Positions 45,998 through 58,536 of a DNA stretch of 64,000 nt are shown here, piece after piece (position 1 is the stretch's first letter; the number at the start of each line of letters is the position of its first letter). The position numbers and the translations under genes were made by a program. Below the pieces are notes generated by a model. That model worked only from the letters and a program-made list of their open reading frames with translations, was not told the origin of the DNA and ran no database searches. Source of the DNA: Zea mays (Eukaryota > Streptophyta > Magnoliopsida > Poales > Poaceae). The DNA lies in assembly GCF_902167145.1 (NCBI RefSeq), contig NC_050096.1:196680566-196744565 (forward strand), in the 5' to 3' direction.

Positions 45998-46784
45998 ATC
46001 TCCCCCTTTTTGGTGATTTATGCTAACACATCCAAAAGCAACCAAAAGATGTGCAACATCAATGCAATTGAGAACAAAATTGTCTTTGCACAAGTTTTGA
46101 TATATTTGGATCATCTTTGCCACCACTTGGTTTATTTTTGCAAATCAAATTCATTTTTCTATCTCTAAGTCAAACTCACTTGTTTGGGCACAAAGAGAGA
46201 TAATCCAAGAGTGAAATTGATCAAGTGCCAAAAACTCCCCCTTTTTCCCATGATTAAAAATTCTCCCCCACAAGAGACTAAATTTTGCAATAAGAGTATT
46301 TTGGACAAATCAAAAGTTCTAACTCTATTGTTTTCAAAATTCACAAGTGGTAGCTGATCCATTTGCTTTGGCCTTAATTTTCTCCCCCTTTGGCATTCAA
46401 CACCAAAACAGGATCATTCTTGGCCCTTTAACCCTATTGCCTCACCAAAAAATGTCAATTAAGAGCAAAAGGCAATAAGAGCATACTAATGAACTTGGAA
46501 TTAAGTACACTAATACCGGAGTGCAGTGGAAGTCTTTGCAGGGTCCAAGTTCACCTTTCCCTTTCAATCCAGCTTTGAGACTACATCAAGTATACTCAAA
46601 CAAACGGATTAGCCTCAAAGGGTCAAGTTGTAGCACATCTCCCCCTAAATATGTGCATCACTCACACATGGACTTGTGAGGTCTAGGGATCCCTTGCACA
46701 ACTTGAGCACCATAAATAAGCAACAAATTACATAAATGTATAAAGTAACATGATCAAAGGCATAGAACACATGTATGCTATAGA
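45998..46784 (-). other. Element C 3' UTR (copy 1) with polypurine tracts
   Basis: This is a non-coding near-duplicate of 41107-41893 with the same series of minus-strand GGGGGAGA tracts. Confidence 0.8.
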
Positions 46785-47947
46785 TCAATCCAAGTTACGC
46801 GAATCTAAGACATTTAGCTCACTACGCAACCTGCAAAACCTTTTCTCATCTAAAGGCTTGGTGAAGATATCGGCTAGCTGGTTCTCGGTGCTAACATGGT
46901 ACACTTCGATATCTCCCTTTTGCTGGTGGTCTCTCAGAAAGTGATGCCGAATGTCTATTTGCTTAGTGCGACTGTGTTCAACAGGATTATCCGCCATGCG
47001 GATTGCACTCTCATTGTCACATAGGAGTGGGACTTTGCTCAGATTGTAGCCAAAGTCCCAGAGGGTTTGCCTCATCCAAAGTAGTTGCGCGCAACACTGT
47101 CCTGCGGCAACATACTCGGCCTCAGCGGTGGATAGGGCAACGGATGTTTGTTTCTTTGAGCTCCACGACACCAGGGACCCTCCTAGAAATTGACACGTCC
47201 TTGATGTACTCTTCCTATCAACCTTGCATCCAGCATAATCGGAGTCTAAATATCCAATTAAGTCAAAGGTAGACCCCTTTGGATACCAGATCCCGAAGCA
47301 AGGCGTAGCAACTAAATATCTAAGAATTCGCTTAACGGCCACAAGGTGACATTCCTTGGGGTCGGATTGAAATCTAGCACACTTGCATACACTAAGCATA
47401 ATGTCTGGTCTACTAGCACACAAATAAAGCAAGGAACCTATCATGGACCGGTATGCCTTTTGATCAACGGACTTACCTCCTTTGTTAAGGTCGACATACC
47501 CGTCGGTTCCCATCGGTGTCTTTGCGGGCTTTGCGTCCTTCATCCTAAACCTCTTGAGAAGATCTTGAGTGTACTTCGTTTGGGAGAGGAAGGTGCCATC
47601 CTTGAGTTGCTTCACTTGGAACCCAAGGAAGTAGGTCAACTCGCCCATCATCGACATCTCAAACTTTTAAGTCATCACCCTGCTAAACTCCTCACAAGAC
47701 TTTTGGTTACTAGAACTAAATATTATGTCATCAACATAAATTTGGCACACAAAAAGGTCACCGTCACAAGTCTTAGTGAAAAGAGTGGGATTGGCTTTCC
47801 CAACCTTGAAAGCATTAGCAATTAAGAAATCTCTAAGGCATTCATACCATGCTCTTGGGGTTTGCTTAAGTCCATAGAGCACCTTAGAGAGCTTACACAC
47901 ATGGTTGGGGTACCTATCATCCTCAAAGCCAGGGGTTGTTCCACATA
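46785..47947 (-). pseudogene. Element C pol, copy 1: reverse transcriptase C-terminus and RNase H
   Basis: This is the 3' part of pol beyond element D. It has [10 protein letters not shown], then the same TAA as copy 2 (at 47667-47669), then 290 residues with RNase H motifs LDSDYAGC, LSTAEAEYVAA and DNESAI. A G-run near 47935 is one base shorter than in copy 2 (43040), shifting the frame close to D's insertion site. Confidence 0.88.
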
Positions 47948-47952
47948 CACCT

Positions 47953-50900
47953 TGTCACACCCGGGTTTCGGGGCACCAAGACCCGGGCGCGAACATAATC
48001 ACCAGGTGTGCTGGGACCAAGTCTCACACATATGATGAATCATGGCACAGGATCGAATGTCACATCTTTACTATATAATAGGAGTTCTGTACAAAATAAA
48101 TAAATAAATAATTACATTATAAGGAGACAACGGTCCAGCAACCCAAAGTTGACTGGGAGACGACGGCCTAGACCTCTCACGAGCACATCGCAGCATCCTC
48201 CACGCGCATCATCCTGCGGTACCTGTTCTTGACCTGTGGGGGGTGTGAGACAGCAAGAGTGAGCTCACATACGTTCATAGCTCAACAAGTTGTGGGGAAT
48301 AATGTGCATGAACTCGCCAAAGGCGGGAGCTCACGTGAAGGGTAAGGCTTACCAAAGAGGATGGTTAGAGCTAAGCATTGCTTTTAAAGTTGGTCAAAAT
48401 TTTATTAGCAGTTACTAAGTATAAGTAAATACCAACCCAATTAAGTAGTAGAACAAAAGTAACATCATCACATGCGATGCAATGCATATGACAAATTGAA
48501 TTTAGTTCCATAAATTAATCATGTGAGGGTCCGAGCTGCTCTTGACCGTGAGCACGGCTAGTATACCAGTTTTACACTCTGCAGAGGTTGCGCATCTTTA
48601 CCCACAAGTCATGCTACCCATCTGCCAAGGGATCACGACTTCTCATACACCTCTACCAAGGAGGCGAGGCAGGGTAACACTACGAGGCCTTTACAAAGTT
48701 CCACTAGCTTCAGAAAACCCGCTACAGTTTATAGGAAGCTCCAATGCAGGGTTCTTGCCTGACCGCCATCGCAGCAAAATCAACCAAGGACCTCCCTACA
48801 CTGACCACTCCCCTACTGCCCTTGCCCCTTTCAGGTAAGGTAGTCTTCCACTAGCTTTCCTAATTAATCAGCCAAGGGCGTCCCATTAAACCCTTGTGGT
48901 AGCACTGTTTTCCCGGGTGGTCGCTCCATGTTCCAATTAACATAATGATCTTATCATGAACAATAATAATAAACAGATAATAAAAGTGTGATCATGAATA
49001 ATGTATCTTCATACCCAAAACCACATAAAGCACTAGCAAGTACTACCCAAAAAGTTCAGTGGTAAACAAGGTATAAAGATAGAAAAACTAGGGTAACCTA
49101 TTGGGTCCCATCAAAATTAACCTATGCAGATCATTATGATTAATCAGAACATGGCTGGGTAAAAAGAAGTGATCAAGGGCACAACTTGCCTGGGACTTGA
49201 GATTCTAGGTACCAACTTGCTTTTCAGATGACTCGTGTCCTCACTGCTAAACGTAGCAATACAAACAAATAGTGTACAGGCAAAATTAACATCACACCAA
49301 ACATAAGAACAAAATACATGTTAATAATCTACATATTAAAATAAGATCCTAGGAACAGGAATCATAATTTTTCGAGTTATAGATTTTAAGTTATGGATTT
49401 TCAAAGGTTTTATGTGTTTAGAATAGGATTAAGTGTGGGATTAATTTTCTTACTGTTGTCATGATAAAACAGAGACTCTAAGTGGTAGGGAATAATATTA
49501 CAAAATTTTAGCAACTGGAATGAAGTAATTTGGAGTTCATATGCATTTTCTATGAATTATTGAAGTTCTAGTAATTATTTTCTCATTAAAAACCATTTCC
49601 TGATATTATTTATTCAATTTCCCATGACCTCTGGACTGCGCGCATATTTAAACAGAGATGCAGGGGGCTCGGGGTAAAATTGCCTAGACACAGATCGGCT
49701 GGCGCCAGGACTGCGGGTTGAATCCGCAGAAACGGAGGGGCTCAAATGCAATATCCCCGGCCGAAGGGGTATCGCGCGAGATGAGCCCTACGATCAGACA
49801 CCGACGGCTCGGATTTTAAATGATTCATCGCATGGACCTGCATGCGCTTTCCTCCATCAGATCCCGATCCAACGGTGCTAGCGCAACCCAGCCAAAACGT
49901 CATCCCTTGACTTGATCTTGGTCGGTCCCGGCCAGATCAACGGCTGGCGTGCATCCTCCCCCTCGGGCCGACCACGGCTGGCGGCGCTCCAAGCAGAGTG
50001 GCGGCGCCATGGCCGGACTGCGTGGATCACCGGCATGACACACAAAACCTCGATCCGATCGATGCTACACGACGCACCATGCAAAACGAATAGGATGGAT
50101 GAGTGCTTACCCCACAATTCCCTGCGTACTGACACGGCGACGGTAAGCGGCGGCGCGGACGTCAATAGGGGACTCCGGTGAGGAATTCCCGAAGTGGCAG
50201 AGACAAATACCACCCGCGATACTGCGGCGGACCTTCCTTCAATCCTGGTGAAGGTCACGTGCACCACACCAGGCGTGGACGACGGACCAATCGCGAGTTC
50301 CCCCACGACAGCGATGCTTCTCCCTTATCCGCCTCTAAGAAGCCAACCGGGTTTCGATGTTGGGTCAGGGGTGTCGCGGAGCTTGACTTTTATACACCAC
50401 GGACAAGTCCGCGCGGTGGAAACCAAACGGCGAGCACTGCGGCGAGGATCCGTAGATCACGGACGGTAGGTCAGCGTTAGAAGTCCGAGCTAGGAAACCG
50501 GCGTATTCGGTTGGGAAGACAACCCTGCCAAGGTGGCCCACCGGTCATTGGCATGGAGTGAACGCAGGCGCCGAGCACATAAGGTTGACAGGGGGTGGCC
50601 CACACGATAGTGGCGCGGCGCGCGAGTTGGGCCGGCGTGGAGGAAGCTGGGCCGAGGGCGCCAGAATCGGCCCAGGTGCGTTTTCCCATTTTGTTTTTTT
50701 TTCTTTTACTATTTTCTATTTCAATTCATGGATTTTAAACTAGATTCAAAACCAGTTCAAACTTTGACTCAGTTTTAAATGTGCACTTTAAAACCACAGT
50801 ATGAAATGTAAGTTTAATTTATTTTATTTATTATACTATTTAAACCAATGATTTTAAATATAAAATTCATACACACTAAAATAGAAAATAGGTATTTTAA

Positions 50901-51132
50901 GAATTAAAATCTCTAGTTTATAAAATCCTTTGAGAATAATTATAAATATTCATTTCAACCAAGGGTAAAAAATTCATATGGAGATTATTTTATTTAAATC
51001 TTTATTAGGAACATGTTTATTTTAGGTGATGTTGCTTCCAATGTAACAAGATTCTTATTGGAAGGCATTCTAATATCAAAATCCTTGGAGAACTTTTACT
51101 AAACTTTCACATTAAGATTTTTGGGTGTTACA
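47953..51132 (-). repeat. Element D 3' LTR
   Basis: This 3180-bp LTR matches 53308-56484 with about 25 substitutions and a few indels by eye (about 0.8%). It holds several short open frames, but each recurs in the other LTR without gene-like features, so I do not call genes. A minus-strand TATAAAA is at 50388-50394. Confidence 0.93.
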
Positions 51133-51377
51133 AATCCTACCCCCCTTAACAAAAATCTCGTCCTCGAGATTTGTAAGAAAAGGTGTATAACTATGTCATC
51201 TCAGAACATATGCACACACAAAAATCTCAGCATGATGCATACTTTATTAGCAACACATGGGTCAATTAGACCTTATTATTATTACTAAAATAGTAAAATA
51301 CTACTACTAGCTAAACTAATATTTAGGTCTTACAAATAGTAAAATATGTATATATGTATCTATGTTTATGTTTATCT
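51133..51377 (-). other. Element D polypurine tract and 3' UTR
   Basis: Next to the LTR the minus strand reads TTAAGGGGGGTAGGATTTG, a good purine tract. The rest, to the gag stop, is AT-rich and non-coding. Confidence 0.7.
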
Positions 51378-52682
51378 CTATTCTTGTTGTTCGTTGACTT
51401 CTTCACCAACTACTTCATCTTCAACTAGCTCTTCTTCTTGAATTTCATGTTCACCTGGTTCAGCTTCTACTTCTGCATGATGGGCTTGTCCCCGGTTGAC
51501 AGATAGGGGCTGACTCTTTCCTGCCGAAGCCTGACCTTGTTTCATTGGAGCTGGTGTGGTGTAGGCAGCCCTGTTGGGACAGTAGTTGGTGTAGTGTCCC
51601 GGTTGTCCACACTTGAAGCATGCCCTGTTGGTGGATGTGTTGGAAGCAACAGGTCCCGCTGGGGCGCTTGCTTGCGGAGGAGCAGTTGGTGCCCGTTGAG
51701 TTTGTTGCCCGGAACTGCCACTAGCTGGTGTACTTGGAGTGGTAGTATAGCGAGGACGGGAACTACTTCCAGCCTGCCCTTGGTTGGTCGCCCTTCTTTT
51801 CTATCCAAATATACTCCTCTTATTTTCTACAGCAATAGCTTTGTCAAGTAGCCTTTGGAAGGATGGGAATGTGTGTGATACCAGTTGATATTGCAAGGGT
51901 CCAATCAAACCGTCCAGAAAAAGCTCCTGTTTTTGCTCATCATCCTCAACATCTCTAGGAGCATATCGAGATAACCGGATGAATTTGTCCCTATATTCAC
52001 TCACGGACATACTTCCTTGTTTGAGGGATAGAAACTCCTTTCTCTTAATCTTCATGAGCCCAGCAGGAATATGGTAATTCCTGAATTGAGTGGAGAATTC
52101 TGCCCAGGTAATTGTATTGACAGCAGCATGAGCAGCGCAGTACGCATCCCACCAATCCGCAGCGGGACCAGCAAGACGACCTGATGCATAGAGTACTTTC
52201 TCTCTATCCGAGCACTGAGCTATGTTGAGCATCTTTTCTATGGACTTTAACCAGTCATCTGCTTGCAGCGGATCTGCGGAGTTGGAGAAGGTTGGTGGTT
52301 TGTGGCTCATGAATTCCCGGGGTGGAACTGGTGGTGGAGGTGGAGGCAGTGGCGCTTGTTGCTGTTGCTGTTGCGCCCTTCTTTCTTGACGTATCTCCTC
52401 CCGCTCTTGGCGCATCTCCCGACGTGCATCCTCTCTTTCCTGGCGCATTTCCTGGCGTTCTTGCTGCATCTCAGCGCGCATATTTGCTATAGTGTCCGCC
52501 ATTTGTTGCATCATACTCATCTGAGCTGCAATCAATGGGTCAACTCCGCCTGTTGGATGATTAGGAGGATTCATCTCTGCTGGCTGTGGTTGGGGTTGTC
52601 TATATATCCACCGAGTGTGTCGATTAGGAGGTAAATCAATTCCACCACCCCGCCTGATATTGACCATCTGAGTTAGATACAT
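51378..52682 (-). pseudogene. Element D gag with one in-frame stop
   Basis: The frame is 435 codons with a TAG at 51801-51803 (codon 294). The true start may be the Met at 52667 (MVNIRRGGG). Features in order are a Pro/Gln-rich start, a Met/Arg/Glu/Gln coiled coil (about 55-105), polyproline, a retrotransposon gag core (DDWLKSIEKMLNIAQ, LAGPAADWW, SVSEYRDKFIRLSRYAP), then a Ser/Thr/Gln linker and a zinc knuckle CFKCGQPGHYTNYC near 51610, and an acidic tail. Gag would package the RNA, with the enzymes borrowed from an autonomous relative. The stop separates the core from the knuckle. Confidence 0.9.
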
Positions 52683-53291
52683 ATGGTAAGATAGTCAAAG
52701 GAATCATTTGTAGGCAGAATGAATAAGCTAATAGTTGGTTATGGACTGAAAATTCTTTGGCAGGGTTTGACCAGATATTTTATGTCAAGACTAGGGTAAC
52801 TAATTGTACGAGGTGAATGTCCAAAGGTAAGATAGATCCTGTCAAGACGAGATAGATATGGAATGCTAGATTTTTTTTAAGGGGGATAATCTAGATTGTC
52901 TAGTTGTCTTACAAATACTATCCTTTATGCCTAGATGTATATGCAGATGTAATTGTGGACATTGATCCACAACTCATCACACTCAATCGAAGATCCAAAT
53001 CAGACAAATATCATAAGAACAAGCATTCAAGTTCATAGATATCTATATATAAAAAAATAGTTTTGTTTTTGTTCCTAAGAATAGGTCTCCTATTCCTAAA
53101 GGTTACTCTAGGCACAAGATTTCAAAGTGTGAAATCCACATTTGTCTTTAGAAAGAAAAGGTAAGAATAATCAGAGTAAGGCGGAAATAGATGAGAAAAG
53201 ATTAAGAAGAGTTTAGAAAGAATCAGAGTAGCAAAGATAAGTAGATAATGGTTGTCTAGTTCTATCTAGGTTTCGTCCTACAGTCAACATT
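52683..53291. other. Element D 5' leader
   Basis: About 610 bases lie between the PBS and gag, with no coding signal. Long leaders that hold packaging signals are usual for non-autonomous elements, but I see no specific structure. Confidence 0.5.
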
Positions 53292-53303
53292 CCTCTGATA
53301 CCA
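53292..53303 (-). other. Element D primer-binding site
   Basis: The minus strand reads TGGTATCAGAGG, complementary to initiator-Met tRNA except at the last base, four bases after the 5' LTR. Confidence 0.8.
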
Positions 53304-53307
53304 CTTC

Positions 53308-56300
53308 TGTCACACCCGGGTTTCAGGGCACCAAGACCCGGGCGCGAACATAATCACCAGGTGTGCTGGGACCAAGTCTCACACATATGATGAATCATGG
53401 CACAGGATCGAATGTCACATCTTTACTATATAATAGGAGTTCTGTACAAAATAAATAAATAAATAATTACATTATAAGGAGACAACGGTCCAGCAACCCA
53501 AAGTTGACTGGGAGACGACGGCCTAGACCTCTCACGAGCACATCGCAGCATCCTCCATGCGCATCATCCTGCGGTACCTGTTCTTGACCTGTGGGGGTGT
53601 GAGACAGCAAGAGTGAGCTCACATACGTTCATAGCTCAACAAGTTGTGGGGAATAATGTGCATGAACTCGCCAAAGGCGGGAGCTCACGTGAAGGGTAAG
53701 GCTTACCAAAGAGGATGGTTAGAGCTGAGCATTGCTTTTAAAGTTGGTCAAATTTTTATTAGCAGTTACTAAGTATAAGTAAATACCAACCCAATTAAGT
53801 AGTAGAACAAAAGTAACATCATCACCTGCGATGCAATGCATATGACAAATTGAATTTAGTTCCATAAATTAATCATGTGAGGGTCTGAGCTGCTCTTGAC
53901 TGTGAGCACGGCTAGTATACCAGTTTTACACTCTGCAGAGGTTGCGCATCTTTACCCACAAGTCATGCTACCCATCTGCCAAGGGATCACGACTTCTCAT
54001 ACACCTCTACCAAGGAGGCGAGGCAGGGTAACACTACGAGGCCTTTACAAAGTTCCACTAGCTTCAGAAAACCCGCTACAGTTTATAGGAAGCTCCAATG
54101 CAGGGTTCTTGCCTGACCGCCATCGCAGCAAAATCAACCAAGGACCTCCCTACACTGACCACTCCCCTACTGCCCTTGCCCCTTTCAGGTAAGGTAGTCT
54201 TCCACTAGCTTTCCTAATTAATCAGCCAAGGGCGTCCCATTAAACCCTTGTGGTAGCACTGTTTTCCCGGGTGGTCGCTCCATGTTCCAATTAACATAAT
54301 GATCTTATCATGAACAATAATAATAAACAGATAATAAAAGTGTGATCATGAATAATGTATCTTCATACCCAAAACCACATAAAGCACTAGCAAGTACTAC
54401 CCAAAAAGTTCAGTGGTAAACAAGGTATAAAGATAGAAAAACTAGGGTAACCTATTGGGTCCCATCAAAATTAACCTATGCAGATCATTATTATTAATCA
54501 GAACATGGCTGGGTAAAAAGAAGTGATCAAGGGCACAACTTGCCTGGGACTTGAGATTCCAGGTACCAACTTGCTTTTCAGATGACTCGTGTCCTCACTG
54601 CTAAACGTAGCAATACAAACAAATAGTGTACAGGCAAAATTAACATCACACCAAACATAAGAACAAAATACATGTTAATAATCTACATATTAAAATAAGA
54701 TCCTAGGAACAGGAATCATAATTTTTCGAGTTATAGATTTTAAGTTATGGATTTTCAAAGGTTTTATGTGTTTAGAATAGGATTAAGTGTGGGATTAATT
54801 TTCTTACTGTTGTCATGATAAAACAGAGACTCTAAGTGGTAGGGAATAATATTACAAAATTTTAGCAACTGGAATGAAGTAATTTGGAGTTCATATGCAT
54901 TTTCTATGAATTATTGAAGTTCTAGTAATTATTTTCTCATTAAAAACCATTTCCTGATATTATTTATTCAATTTCCCATGACCTCTGGACTGCGCGCATA
55001 TTTAAACAGAGATGCAGGGGGCTCGGGGTAAAATTGCCTAGACACAGATCGGCTGGCGCCAGGACTGCGGGTTGAATCCGCAGAAACGGAGGGGCTCAAA
55101 TGCAATATCCCCGGCCGAAGGGGTATCGCGCGAGATGAGCCCTACGATCAGACACCGACGGCTCGGATTTTAAATGATTCATCGCATGGACCTGCATGCG
55201 CTTTCCTCCAAAAGATCCTGATCCAACGGTGCTAGCGCAACCCAGCCAAAACGTCATCCCTTGACTTGATCTTGGCCGGTCCCGGCCAGATCAACGGCTG
55301 GCGTGCATCCTCCCCTCGGGCCGACCACGGCTGGCGGCGCTCCAAGCAGAGTGGCGGCGCCATGGCCGGACTACGTGGATCACCGGCATGACACACAAAA
55401 CCTCGATCCGATCGATGCTACACGACGCACCATGCAAAACGAATAGGATGGATGGGTGCTTACCCCACAATTCCCTGCGTACTGACACGGCGACGGTAAG
55501 CGGCGGCGCGGACGTCAATAGGGGACTCCGGTGAGGAATTCCCGAAGTGGCAGAGACAAATACCACCCGCGATACTGCGGCGGACCTTCCTTCAATCCTG
55601 GTGAAGGTCACGTGCACCACACCAGGCGTGGACGACGGACCAATCGCGAGTTCCCCCACGACAGCGATGCTTCTCCCTTATCCGCCTCTGAGAAGCCAAC
55701 CTGGTTTCGATGTTGGGTCAGGGGTGTCGCGGAGCTTGACTTTTATACACCACGGACAAGTCCGCGCGGTGAAAACCAAACGGCGAGCACTGCGGCGAGG
55801 ATCCGTAGATCACGGACGGTAGGTCAGCGTTAGAAGTCCGAGCTAGGAAACCGGCGTATTCGGTTGGGAAGACAACCCTGCCAAGGTGGCCCACCGGTCA
55901 TTGGCATGGAGTGAACGCAGGCGCCGAGCACATAAGGTTGACGGGGGGTGGCCCACACGACAGTGGCGCGGCGCGCGAGTTGGGCCGGCGCGGAGGAAGC
56001 TGGGCCGAGGGCGCCAGAATCGGCCCAGGTGCGTTTTTCCCATTTTGTTTTTTTCTTTTACTATTTTCTATTTCAATTCATGGATTTTAAACTAGATTCA
56101 AAACCAGTTCAAACTTTGACTCAGTTTTAAATGTGCACTTTAAAACCACAGTATGAAATGTAAGTTTAATTTATTTTATTTATTATACTATTTAAACCAA
56201 TGATTTTAAATATAAAATTCATACACACTAAAATAGAAAATAGGTATTTTAAGAATTAAAATCTCTAGTTTATAAAATCCTTTGAGAATAATTATAAATA

Positions 56301-56484
56301 TTCATTTCAACCAAGGGTAATAAATTCATATAGAGATTATTTTATTTAAATCTTTATTAGGAACACGTTTATTTTAGGTGATGTTGCTTCCAATGTAACA
56401 AGATTCTTATTGGAAGGCATTCTAATATCAAAATCCTTGGAGAACTTTTACTAAAGTTTCACATTAAGATTTTTGGGTGTTACA
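53308..56484 (-). repeat. Element D 5' LTR with TATA box
   Basis: This 3177-bp LTR has a minus-strand TATAAAAG at 55740-55747, the likely core promoter. It would place the transcript start more than 700 bp inside the LTR, leaving a very long R-U5. Confidence 0.92.
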
Positions 56485-56489
56485 CACCT

Positions 56490-58530
56490 CCTCCTTGATT
56501 GGCCCGTTGAGGAAAGCGCTCTTCACATCCATTTGAAACAACCTGAAAGAGTGGTGAGCGGCATAGGCTAATAATATTCGAATAGACTCTAGCCTAGCCA
56601 CAGGAGCAAAAGTCTCCTCGAAATCCAAACCTGCGACTTGGGCATAACCTTTTGCTACAAGTCAAGCCTTGTTTCTTGTCACCACCTTGTGCTCGTCTTG
56701 CTTGTTGCGAAACACCCACTTGGTTCCCACAACATTTTGCTTGGGACGTGGCACCAGGCTCCAAACTTCATTCCTCTTGAAGTTGTTGAGCTCTTCCTGC
56801 ATGGCCAACACCCAGTCCGGATCCTGCAAGGCCTCTTCTATCCTGAAAGGCTCAATAGAAGAGACAAATGAGTAATGCTCACAAAAATTAGCTAGACGTG
56901 AGCGAGTTGTTACTCCCTTGCTTATGTCACCCAGTATCTGATCGACAGGGTGATTTCTTTGGATCGTCTCTCGGACTTGAGTTGGAGGGGCCAGTGGTGC
57001 TTCTTCCTCTAAAACTTGTTCTTCTTGTGCTCCCCCTTGATCACATGCCTCTTCTTGAGGAACCTGTCCATCATCTTGAGTTGGGGGATGCACCATTGTT
57101 GAGGAAGAAGGTTGATCTTGCTCTTGTTGTTCATGTGGTCGCACATCACCTATCGCCATCGTGCGTATTGTGGCCGTTGGAACATCATCTTCATCTACAT
57201 CATCAAGATCAACTTGCTCTATTGGAGATCCATTAGTCTCATCAAATACAACGTCGCTAGAGACTTCAACCAAACCCGATGATTTGTTGAAGACTCTATA
57301 TGCCCTTGTATTTGAGTCATACCCTAGTAAAAACCCTTCTATTGCCTTGGGAGCAAATTTTGAATTTCTACCTTTCTTCACTAGAATGTAACATTTACTC
57401 CCAAATACACGAAAGTATGAGACGTTGGGTTTGTTACCGGTAAGGAGTTCATACGAGGTCTTCTTGAGAAGGCGATGTAGGTAGAGCCGGTTTATGGCGT
57501 GGCAAGCTATATTCACAGCTTCTGACCAAAACCACTCGGGCGTCTTGAACTCTCCAAGCATCGTCCTCGCTATGTCGATGAGCGTCCTGTTCTTCCTCTC
57601 TACCACACCGTTTTGCTGTGGTGTGTAGGGAGCGGAGAACTCGTGCTTGACGCCTTCCTTCTCAAGATACTCCTCCACTGGCAGATTCTTGAACTCGGAC
57701 CCGTTGTTGCTTCTTATCTTTTTCACCTTGAGCTCAAATTCGTTTTGAGCCCTCCTTAGAAAGCGCTTTAGGGTCCCTTGGGTTTCTGATTTATCCTGCA
57801 AAAAGAACACCCAAGTGAAGCGGGAAAAATCATCAACAATTACTAGACCGTACTTACTTCCCCCGATGCTAAGGTAGGCGACGGGTCCGAAGAGGTCCAT
57901 ATGTAGTAGCACCAGTGGTCTTGATGTTGTCATCACATTCTTGTTGTGATGAGTGCTCCCCACTTGTTTTCCTGCCTGACAAGCTGCACAAGGTCTATCT
58001 TTCTCGAAACAAACATTTGTTAGTCCTAACACATGTTCTCCCTTTAGAAGTTTATGAAGGTTCTTCATCCCAACATGTGCTAGACGGCGATGCCACAGCC
58101 AGCCCATGCTAGTCTTAGCTATTAAGCATGCATCTACATCAGCCTCCTCTTTCGAAAAATCAACTAAGTAGAGTTTGCCGTCTAATACACCCTTAAATGC
58201 TAATGAACCATCACTCCTTCTAAAGACAGAAACATCAACATTTGTAAACAAACAATTGTAGCCCATGTGGCACAATTGACTTACAGATAGGAGATTGTAA
58301 CCAAGCGACTCTACTAGAAATACGTTTGGAATGGAGTGCTCGTTGGTGATGGCTATCTTGCCCAAGCCTTTGACCTTGCCTTGGTTCCCATCTCCAAAGA
58401 TGATCGTATCCTGGGAATCCTTGTTCTTGACGTAGGAGGTGAACATCTTCTTCTCCCCCGTCATGTGGTTTGTGTATCCGCTGTCAATAATCCAGCTTGA
58501 GCCCCCGGATGCATAAACCTGTAAGGCAAT
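56490..58530 (-). pseudogene. Element C pol, copy 1: protease, integrase and start of reverse transcriptase
   Basis: The protease site IIDSGYTNHM is intact, unlike in copy 2. The integrase finger and core match copy 2, including the inactive RSNNGSEF (Asn for Asp). The Glu of VERKN is kept. A TGA at 56662-56664 in RT (TRNKA then stop) fits CGA to TGA. The frame reaches D's insertion site at 56489. Gag's stop and this pol frame are in phase, about 30 bases apart, rather than offset as in element A. Confidence 0.9.
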
Positions 58531-58536
58531 TTACAC

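Larger units (their letters stand above)
47953..56484 (-). mobile_element. Element D: non-autonomous gypsy with 3.18-kb LTRs (Del/Tekay-like)
   Basis: This is an 8532-bp element with LTRs of 3180 and 3177 bp and only 2175 bp of internal sequence. The plus strand reads TGTCACACCCGGG...GGTGTTACA, and the TSD CACCT is at 47948-47952 and 56485-56489. An initiator-Met PBS, a gag gene and a purine tract are present. No protease, RT, RNase H or integrase is found. Long LTRs with TGTxACACCC ends and this gag type suggest the Del/Tekay chromovirus group. That is by resemblance only. Confidence 0.9.

Noticed and set aside
48542..48838. 98-codon ORF, identical in both D LTRs (also at 53896-54192)
   Set aside because: It is duplicated only because LTRs are copies of one another. 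It has no recognisable motif or gene-like context.
49878..50306. Long minus-strand ORF in D LTR (counterpart 55291-55659)
   Set aside because: The two LTR copies differ in length through an indel that shifts the frame, so there is no sign of protein-level constraint.
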